A stretch of DNA of 6,484 nucleotides from DATDMG01 sp036518955 (GTDB taxonomy: Bacteria > Actinomycetota > Actinomycetes > Actinomycetales > Kineosporiaceae): positions 1 through 6,484 of the forward strand of contig DATDMG010000378.1 of the NCBI GenBank assembly GCA_036518955.1, in the 5' to 3' direction. Position 1 is the stretch's first letter. Every line of letters begins with the position of its first letter. Below, piece after piece: positions 1 through 4,855 of this stretch. Position numbers and translations under genes: made by a program. The notes beneath the pieces were generated by a model that worked only from the letters and a program-made list of their open reading frames with translations, was not told the DNA's origin and searched no databases.

Positions 1-319
1 ACGCCGGGTCGTCGTACTGCGGCGGTAGCCAGATCCACACCCGCAAGGTCACCCCGGACGCCGGCCCGCTGAGCGTGGTGTCGAGCAGCCGCCCGACGTC
101 CGCCGCCAGCCGGTGGAACGGCTGGTGCCCATGCGGCGCGACCGCCGCCACGGTCGCGGTCGGCCGCCCACCGGCCCACGACGCGCCGGCCTGCGCCGTC
201 CGCGTCCCGAAGGCTGACGTCGACGTCGGTGATCCGGCGGAGCACCCGGCCAGGACCAGGCAGCAGGCGAGGACGGCGGCGACCCAGGCCGTCGCGCGGC
301 TGCTGGAGCGACGGACCAC
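1..319 (-). CDS. Secreted lipoprotein, N-terminal part; probable esterase (alpha/beta hydrolase)
   Basis: This is the 5' end of a gene that runs off the left edge; 106 codons are visible counting from the GTG at 319. The first 25 residues form a lipoprotein signal: a basic stretch (VVRRSSSR), a hydrophobic core (WVAAVLACCLVL) and the lipobox L-A-G-C, with the modifiable cysteine at residue 26 (bases 244-242). A Ser/Thr/Ala-rich linker of about 35 residues follows. A globular part then starts near residue 63, and the visible sequence ends in VWIWLPPQYDDPA. That last phrase is typical, from memory, of the first strands of actinobacterial esterase-family (PF00756-like) proteins, so I infer an exported lipid-anchored esterase. 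No catalytic residues lie in the window, so the enzyme call is weaker than the lipoprotein call. The start is uncertain: in this frame there is no ATG or GTG between the upstream stop and the GTG at 319, and only a TTG at 328. The one strong ribosome-binding site points instead to an ATC codon at 358. Confidence 0.6.
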   Translation of the reverse strand, partial: MVRRSSSRATAWVAAVLACCLVLAGCSAGSPTSTSAFGTRTAQAGASWAGGRPTATVAAVAPHGHQPFHRLAADVGRLLDTTLSGPASGVTLRVWIWLPPQYDDPA

Positions 320-366
320 GTCCCGCAAACGCGCAGCAGACCGGTCTGGTTGCGAGATCTTCCCGT

Positions 367-372
367 CCTCCT
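367..372 (-). promoter_or_regulatory. Consensus Shine-Dalgarno AGGAGG upstream of the lipoprotein gene
   Basis: A perfect AGGAGG reads on the minus strand from 372 to 367. Eight bases downstream, an ideal distance, lies an in-frame ATC codon (358-356). The usual start codons TTG (328) and GTG (319) lie 38 and 47 bases downstream of the motif, too far for normal use. Either the gene starts at ATC, or the true start codon has mutated or been misread, or the motif is fortuitous. Confidence 0.5.
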
Positions 373-599
373 GACCGAATCGAACCGGTGGGGCCCGGGC
401 CGGAGGCCCGGCCGTTGGGGTGGCATCGGTCCAGAGGACGGCCCCAGGGGTCGATCACCGGTGGGTGAGGCGAAGCATACCCGCCCCGCTCTCCCGGTCC
501 CTCCACGCTGCGAGGATCGCGGGTGGTGGCCGGCGGGTGGCTGCTGACCGTCCTGTCCGTGGCCGTCCAGGTGGCCGTGGGAGCGCCTGAGGACGGTCC
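373..599. other. Intergenic region between divergent genes, with GC hairpin
   Basis: I see no credible gene in this stretch. It contains a perfect 7-bp inverted repeat, CCGGGCC (395-401) and GGCCCGG (405-411), with a GGA loop. The repeat sits just upstream of the ribosome-binding site of the minus-strand lipoprotein gene. It has no T-run, so it is more likely leader structure or an operator than a terminator. A TATGCT hexamer on the minus strand (479-474) could serve as a -10 box for that gene, but I find no convincing -35 partner. Confidence 0.35.
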
Positions 600-1109
600 G
601 TGATCCGGTTGGTGCGCGGGAGGGCGTCGAGCTTCGACTGGTCGGGCAGCAGCACCCGTCGCCGACAGGGGTGCTTCGAATGGGGACTCGGCCGCCGGCG
701 GCGTGCCGGGGACAAGGCGACGACGCCGCGGGAGAGCCTGGCCCCCCGATGCGAGCCATTGGGTCCGTGGCTTGCCCATCGAGGCGCAGCGCTCGAGCAC
801 ACGCCCAGGATGCTGAACGTGGTGGAGGACCTGCTCGACGAATGGGCGGGCGACGAACAGATCGGACCCCAGCTCGGCAACGAGGTCGGGCTGTTCGTGG
901 GCTCTGTCGTCGTGAAGGCCGTGTCCGGTGCCCGATGGCACGGACGACCGAACGGCCATCCGGTCATTCGACTGGCGACCCCGGCCAGCATCCCGCGGTC
1001 ATCGCGTTACGGGAGGCCGCTACCGCCAGCTGGCTTCTCCGGCATCGGGACTGGTGAGCTCGCCTATTCAACTGTCGCAAGTTCCCCGAGCAGACCGGTC
1101 AGGTGGTGA
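600..1109 (+). pseudogene. Small protein of unknown function (DUF6278-like core), probably frameshifted
   Basis: The open frame starts at GTG 600 with a fair ribosome-binding site (GAGGA, 589-593, spacing 6) and would give 169 residues. Residues about 60-127 look like real protein: GAALEHTP, LLDEWAGDE, LGNEVGLFVGSVVV, GARW and PNGHPVIRL occur in order. I recognise this order from a small actinobacterial family of unknown function, which from memory is DUF6278 (about 140-160 residues). After RLAT (codon 978-980) the frame becomes Pro/Ser/Arg-rich and loses the family character. A better continuation (GQHPAVIALREAATASW) lies in the frame whose codons start at 983 and ends at 1057. That pattern fits a one-base deletion or two-base insertion near 980. 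The first 45 residues, rich in Arg, Trp and Cys, also look poor, so the start may be degraded too. An intact but divergent gene, or a sequencing error, remains possible. Confidence 0.4.
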
Positions 1110-1259
1110 CTGGGAGTGGCTGCCGGGCGCGTAGTTGCTCCAGGTTCTGAGCGTCTGGGAGGCGAGCTTGGCGGTGGTGATGTGGACCGCGAGGGTTAGA
1201 GTCCTGGTGGCGCGGACGGACGAGGATCATCCCGTCACCGTGCTCGCCATCTCACCGTG

Positions 1260-1265
1260 AAGGAG
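1260..1265 (+). promoter_or_regulatory. Shine-Dalgarno AAGGAG that fixes the start at 1272
   Basis: AAGGAG lies 6 bases before ATG 1272. The alternative GTG at 1257 overlaps this motif and has no ribosome-binding site of its own, so the ATG is preferred. Confidence 0.7.
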
Positions 1266-1271
1266 AACGCG

Positions 1272-1859
1272 ATGACGTCAGCGACGCCCGCCCAGCTATC
1301 AGCCGGCCTGGCGGTCGCCCACGGACTGGTCGCGGCTGTCCGCTCCGAGCAATGGACGATGCCGACCCCCTGCACGGAATGGGATGTGCGCGCCTTGGTG
1401 TCGCACGTCGTGTCCGGCAACCACTTGTTCGCCGACGTCCTCGCCGGCCGGACGACGCTGGAGGAGTTCCGCCGCATCCCGTCGGGCGACGTGCTGGGTG
1501 ACCAGCCGGTGCGCGCGTTCGATGACTCCGCGCAGGCGGTGGTGGCGGCGTTCGAGCTGCCGGGCGTGCTCGAGCATCCGGTGTCCGTCCCGTTTGGAAC
1601 GGTGCCGGGGACGACGGCTCTGCATCTGCGGATCACCGAGATCCTCGTCCACGGCTGGGACCTTGCCCGCGCCATCGGGCAGCCAGCTGGTTTCGACGAC
1701 GCTGTGGTCGAGCAGGAGCTGCAGTTCAGCCGCCAGGCCCTCACGCAGCTGCCGACCGGGCGCGCTCCCTTCGCCGCCCCGGCCCAGGCGTCCGGGACTG
1801 CCCCGGCGATCGATCGGCTGGCCGCACTCCTCGGCCGCGAGGTCGTCACCACCAGCTGA
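1272..1859 (+). CDS. TIGR03086-type metal-binding protein (maleylpyruvate isomerase-like, DinB fold)
   Basis: This is an intact 195-residue protein, the usual length for the family. It has the hallmarks of the actinobacterial TIGR03086 group in the mycothiol-dependent maleylpyruvate isomerase/DinB superfamily: PTPCTEWDVRALVSHVV at residues 31-47 and ITEILVHGWDLARAIGQ at 121-137. By analogy with mycothiol-dependent maleylpyruvate isomerase, H45, E123 and H127 are the likely metal ligands. The E-x3-H spacing of the last two is kept. There is no signal peptide or membrane segment, so it should be cytoplasmic. Members are thought to be metal-dependent thiol transferases or isomerases using mycothiol, but the substrate of this branch is unknown and the neighbours give no clue. 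It appears monocistronic: the gene before it is a doubtful frame, and the next gene converges on it from the opposite strand. The family call is firm; any specific reaction is not. Confidence 0.9.
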   Translation: MTSATPAQLSAGLAVAHGLVAAVRSEQWTMPTPCTEWDVRALVSHVVSGNHLFADVLAGRTTLEEFRRIPSGDVLGDQPVRAFDDSAQAVVAAFELPGVLEHPVSVPFGTVPGTTALHLRITEILVHGWDLARAIGQPAGFDDAVVEQELQFSRQALTQLPTGRAPFAAPAQASGTAPAIDRLAALLGREVVTTS

Positions 1860-2041
1860 CGAGCCCGGCGCCGGAACGCGCCAACCCGCCGTTCTCCCTC
1901 GTCGTGGCGCTGGGCGACGGCCCTCCCCACCCGTCTGGGCGCGGCGGGCAACCACCGGCGGACGCTCATCGCGTGTTGATCCACTCCCAGCCGCGAAGCC
2001 CGGGGCCGTGGGTCGCCTACCGTCCGGAGCACCGGGCCCGC
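1860..2041. other. Intergenic region between convergent genes, no clear terminator
   Basis: Two genes end towards each other here, so a bidirectional terminator would be expected. I find only a weak 5-bp hairpin (GGCGC...GCGCC) just after 1859 and several short GC palindromes, none followed by a T-run. Termination may be Rho-dependent or use GC hairpins without a U-tract. I see no gene in the stretch. Confidence 0.4.
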
Positions 2042-3199
2042 TCAATCGGTCAACCGGGGTTCCTGCACCGGGTGCTGCTGAGCACGGTGGGCGGCGATGA
2101 TCTGGCGCTCCTCGGCCTTTCGGGCGCGCCTGGCCTTGCGGCGTCCCCGGGTGGCGAAGAAGAGCGCGACCAGGGCTGCGAGGGCGACGCCGCCGATGCC
2201 GATCGGCAGCCAGGGGATGAACCGCAGGTTCAGGGTGTTGGGGTGTGTGGTGGCCACGCTCTTGCCGTTGACGGTGGCGGTCACCGTGGCGTCAAGGTCG
2301 AGGGTGCCTAGGGTGGGCAGGCCGGTGACGGGAGCGGTGAGCGTGAGGGAGCCGCCAGGGATGACGTTCAGGCCGTCGGGCGTCAGCGGCACGTTCCTCG
2401 TCGCGCCACTCCCGCGTACGGTGAGCGTGCCGCTCAGGGTCTGCAAGGTGTTGCCGGTGTTGGTGACGGTCAGTGACACCTTCTCGGTGCCGCCGCTCCT
2501 TGTGGTGGTGAGCGGCCCGCAGCTGAGCCCGGGGTGCAGGTCGCCGAGGACGGTCACCACCGAGATGAGCGCGACCCGGGGCTGCAGGGACACTCCGGCG
2601 CTGACGGCGCGCTGCCCGGCCAGGGAACCCACGACGGCGGTCAGATAGTCGCCCGGGGGGGTGCCTGCCGGGATCGCCAAGGCGAGGGACGCCACCGCGT
2701 GACCCCGCGGCGGCACCGTCACCGTCGCCCTGGCCAGCTTGAGCCAGGCCGTGGCACCGGTCGGGGGCCAGCCTGGCTGTCCGACGACGTACCCGCCCGT
2801 AGGGAGGGTGGAGACATCGGCCGGGTAGAGGTTGATGGTGAGCGGTCCGGGTGAGAGGTTCTCGATGTCCACCCCGTCCTTGACGTGCGCCCCGGAGGGC
2901 AACGCGAAGGCGAAGTGACCATGCGACAGCTTCGTCTTGCCCGCGGCCGCCGGCCGAAGCCCGTACAGCGCACCGGCGGCCCCTGCCGTCGGAGGCGGAG
3001 TGCCTCCGACGAGTTGTACCCCGGCCCGCGGCGCCGCGGGGGCGGCCGGGGCTGCGGCGCCCTCGAACTGCACGTTCCGTGCGGTCCGTGCCGTCATCGG
3101 AGCGGCGGTGCTCGCGGTGGCGGCAGCTGCTGGGCCGGCGAACAGGGCAGTGGCCGTCACGGCCAACGTGAGGCGGGCGAGGGTGGTCGGTCGCGTCAT
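2042..3199 (-). CDS. Membrane-anchored surface protein, DUF916-like (WxL-interacting protein type)
   Basis: The 385-residue protein has an export signal (TLARLTLAVTATALFAGPAAA, cleavage near residue 26) and an Ala/Pro-rich segment to about residue 85. A beta domain at about 89-195 reads like DUF916: DGVDIENLSPGPLTINLYPAD, then a WLKL strand, then VPPRGHAVASLALAIPAGTP. A second beta-sandwich at about 205-320 contains VSLTVTNTGN. One transmembrane helix (about 330-349) precedes a basic cytoplasmic tail (RGRRKARRARK). This order matches the WxL-interacting proteins of Firmicutes, where DUF916 contacts peptidoglycan and the second domain contacts the WxL partner. By inference it anchors the products of the two genes upstream. 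It is the last gene of the apparent operon, 42 bases after the previous stop. Its GGAGG site (3218-3214) is 14 bases from the ATG, a long spacing. The domain calls are from sequence character, without a profile search. Confidence 0.8.
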   Translation of the reverse strand: MTRPTTLARLTLAVTATALFAGPAAAATASTAAPMTARTARNVQFEGAAAPAAPAAPRAGVQLVGGTPPPTAGAAGALYGLRPAAAGKTKLSHGHFAFALPSGAHVKDGVDIENLSPGPLTINLYPADVSTLPTGGYVVGQPGWPPTGATAWLKLARATVTVPPRGHAVASLALAIPAGTPPGDYLTAVVGSLAGQRAVSAGVSLQPRVALISVVTVLGDLHPGLSCGPLTTTRSGGTEKVSLTVTNTGNTLQTLSGTLTVRGSGATRNVPLTPDGLNVIPGGSLTLTAPVTGLPTLGTLDLDATVTATVNGKSVATTHPNTLNLRFIPWLPIGIGGVALAALVALFFATRGRRKARRARKAEERQIIAAHRAQQHPVQEPRLTD

Positions 3200-3241
3200 G
3201 GTGTTGGTGCGTTCCTCCGAGCGTTCGCTCTCCGGGGGTCT

Positions 3242-4804
3242 CTAGCCGGCGATGTCGTACTGCAGGGTGGCGTGGTACGTGCCCGCGGGCTGGTTGCTCG
3301 GGACCGTCAGTGCCAGGGTGTCGGCAAGGGTCCACGTGCCCTGGGTCCCGGCGGCGCCGGTGAGCAGCGGCAGCGGACAGGAGAACGACACCCCAGGGAG
3401 GGCGTCGCCCGGGCCGGCACAGCCGGTGAAGGTGAACCCACCACCGTTGCCGACGATGGGGGTTCCGGTGCTGCCGGGCGTGGAGGACTGCAGGCCGGTG
3501 GCCAACTTGAGGTTGGCTGCGCCGATCCGGAAAGCGCCGGCGGACAGGTCGGTGGCCGACACCGACGCCGTCCACGCCAGGCCGTCACCAAGGGTGTCGG
3601 TAACGGTGGCGGTACCGGCCGGGACGGGTGTCCCACTGGTGCCGGGGTTGAAGGCCCCCAGAGCGACGCTGGACTGGCTGAGCGAGATGGACAGCAGTCC
3701 CGCGTTCACCGTGGCGGTGGCGCTCTGCAGTGGCAGGCCACCAATCGCCGCCGTCCCGATCCGGTTGCCGATGAACTCGGCGAACCACAGGTTGCCGTCC
3801 GGACCCGCCGTGATCCCGGACGGCTGGCCGCCGACGGTGATGCCCGTGGAGTACTCGGTGACCGTCCCACCAGGAGTGATCTTGCCGATCCGGTTGCTCC
3901 CAGGCTCGGTGAACCACAGGTTGCCGTCAGGGCCCGCCGTGATCGCACGGGGACCGCTGTTACCGGTGCTACCCGTGATGCCCGCGGCGTACTCGGTAAC
4001 CGCCCCGGCAGGGGTGATCTTCCCGATCCGGTTGCCGTTGGCCTCGGTGAACCACAGGTTGCCGTCCGGACCCGCCACAATCCCCTCCAGACCGCTGGTG
4101 GCGGCGATGCCTGTGGCGTACTCGGTGACCACGCCGCTAGGGGTGATCTTCGCGATCCGGCCGTCACCGGGCTCGGTGAACCACAGATCGCCGTCGGGAC
4201 CCGCCGTGATCCCGGAGGGAAAAGCGCTGGTGGTGATCCCGGTGGAGTACTCGGTGACCACGCCACTAGGGGTGATCCTGCCGATCCGGTTGCCGTTGAA
4301 CTCGGTGAACCACACGTTGCCGTCCGGACCCGCCACGATCCCCAGCGGAGCACTGCCGGCAGTGATACCCGCGGCGTACTCGGTGACCACCCCACTTGGG
4401 GTGATCTTCCCGATCCGATTGCCCGGGGGCTCGGTGAACCACAGGTTGCCGTCCGGACCCGCCGCGATCGCACGGGGACCGCTGGTGGCGGTGATGCCCG
4501 CGGCGTACTCGGTGACCACCCCACTTGGGGTGATCTTCCCGATCCGGTTGCCGGTGGCCTCGGTGAACCACAGATTGCCGTCCGGACCCGCCACGACCCC
4601 CTGCGGAGCACTGCCGGCAGTGATGCCCGTGGCGTATTCGGTGATCGTGACGGTGGGAGTGGTGGCCGCGCTCGCCGTCCCGCCCCCCGTGAGCAGGCCT
4701 GCGGCGACGGCCGTGACGACGGCACAACGCAGCACCCGCACTCGCCCACGGATCCCGGGCGTGATAGTCCGGCACGACGCCGGGCGGTAGGTCGGATCGG
4801 TCAT
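3242..4804 (-). CDS. Secreted seven-bladed Vgb-type propeller with C-terminal WxL-like domain
   Basis: The 520-residue protein has an export signal with a long basic n-region (hydrophobic core about 27-40, cleavage likely after ASA, residue 46). Seven repeats of about 43 residues follow (51-356), each built on TEY..GIT, then AGPDGNLWFTE, then NRIGKITPSG. This is the blade pattern of Vgb/COG4257 streptogramin lyase-like propellers. The last 164 residues (357-520) form a separate beta domain with TVTDTLGDGLAW (W421), cysteines 462 and 476, GTWTL (W491) and the ending LQYDIAG, similar to a divergent WxL wall-binding domain. The propeller contains no histidine, although known Vgb catalysis depends on histidine, so I infer a binding or display role and not antibiotic cleavage. 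ATG 4804 is the only common start after the in-frame TGA at 4846-4844, unless an internal GTG giving a shorter signal is used. Its ribosome-binding site is weak (GGGG). It sits 51 bases after its paralogue. Confidence 0.85.
   Translation of the reverse strand: MTDPTYRPASCRTITPGIRGRVRVLRCAVVTAVAAGLLTGGGTASAATTPTVTITEYATGITAGSAPQGVVAGPDGNLWFTEATGNRIGKITPSGVVTEYAAGITATSGPRAIAAGPDGNLWFTEPPGNRIGKITPSGVVTEYAAGITAGSAPLGIVAGPDGNVWFTEFNGNRIGRITPSGVVTEYSTGITTSAFPSGITAGPDGDLWFTEPGDGRIAKITPSGVVTEYATGIAATSGLEGIVAGPDGNLWFTEANGNRIGKITPAGAVTEYAAGITGSTGNSGPRAITAGPDGNLWFTEPGSNRIGKITPGGTVTEYSTGITVGGQPSGITAGPDGNLWFAEFIGNRIGTAAIGGLPLQSATATVNAGLLSISLSQSSVALGAFNPGTSGTPVPAGTATVTDTLGDGLAWTASVSATDLSAGAFRIGAANLKLATGLQSSTPGSTGTPIVGNGGGFTFTGCAGPGDALPGVSFSCPLPLLTGAAGTQGTWTLADTLALTVPSNQPAGTYHATLQYDIAG
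3737..4654 (-). repeat. Seven tandem 129-bp blade repeats (propeller of the 3242-4804 gene)
   Basis: On the plus strand the GTA(C/T)TCGGT element recurs at 4634, 4505, 4376, 4247, 4118, 3989 and 3851. The spacing is exactly 129 bp five times and 138 bp once; the extra 9 bp encode three residues in blade 6. The 62 bases at 4362-4423 and 4491-4552 differ at only two positions, so some blades are recent copies or have been homogenised. Confidence 0.9.
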
Positions 4805-4855
4805 CGCTGCCCCGTTTCGATGCTGAGTGGGGTGAGGTGGTGGTCACGCATCTGG

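Noticed and set aside
455..991. A 178-codon minus-strand frame overlapping the plus-strand frame at 600-1109.
   Set aside because: Its composition is Ser/Arg/Pro-rich without domain character, and the plus strand carries the family-like core in the same place.
1099..1230. A 43-codon minus-strand open frame with an Arg/Gln-rich C-terminal half.
   Set aside because: It has no ribosome-binding site, recognisable motif or neighbour context; such short frames are expected by chance at this GC content. It could be debris of a mobile element, but I see no terminal repeats.
3214..3230. A palindrome GAGCGTTCGCTC (3219-3230) next to the ribosome-binding site of the DUF916-like gene, possibly a translational switch.
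   Set aside because: In RNA only a 4-bp stem with a 4-base loop can form, with doubtful outer pairs. That is too weak to claim regulation.
3252..4790. A 512-codon plus-strand open frame with repeats of the type VNHRLPSGPA.
   Set aside because: It is another antisense shadow of the propeller repeats. The opposite strand has a signal peptide, an ordered domain layout and a 75% identical paralogous C-terminal domain.
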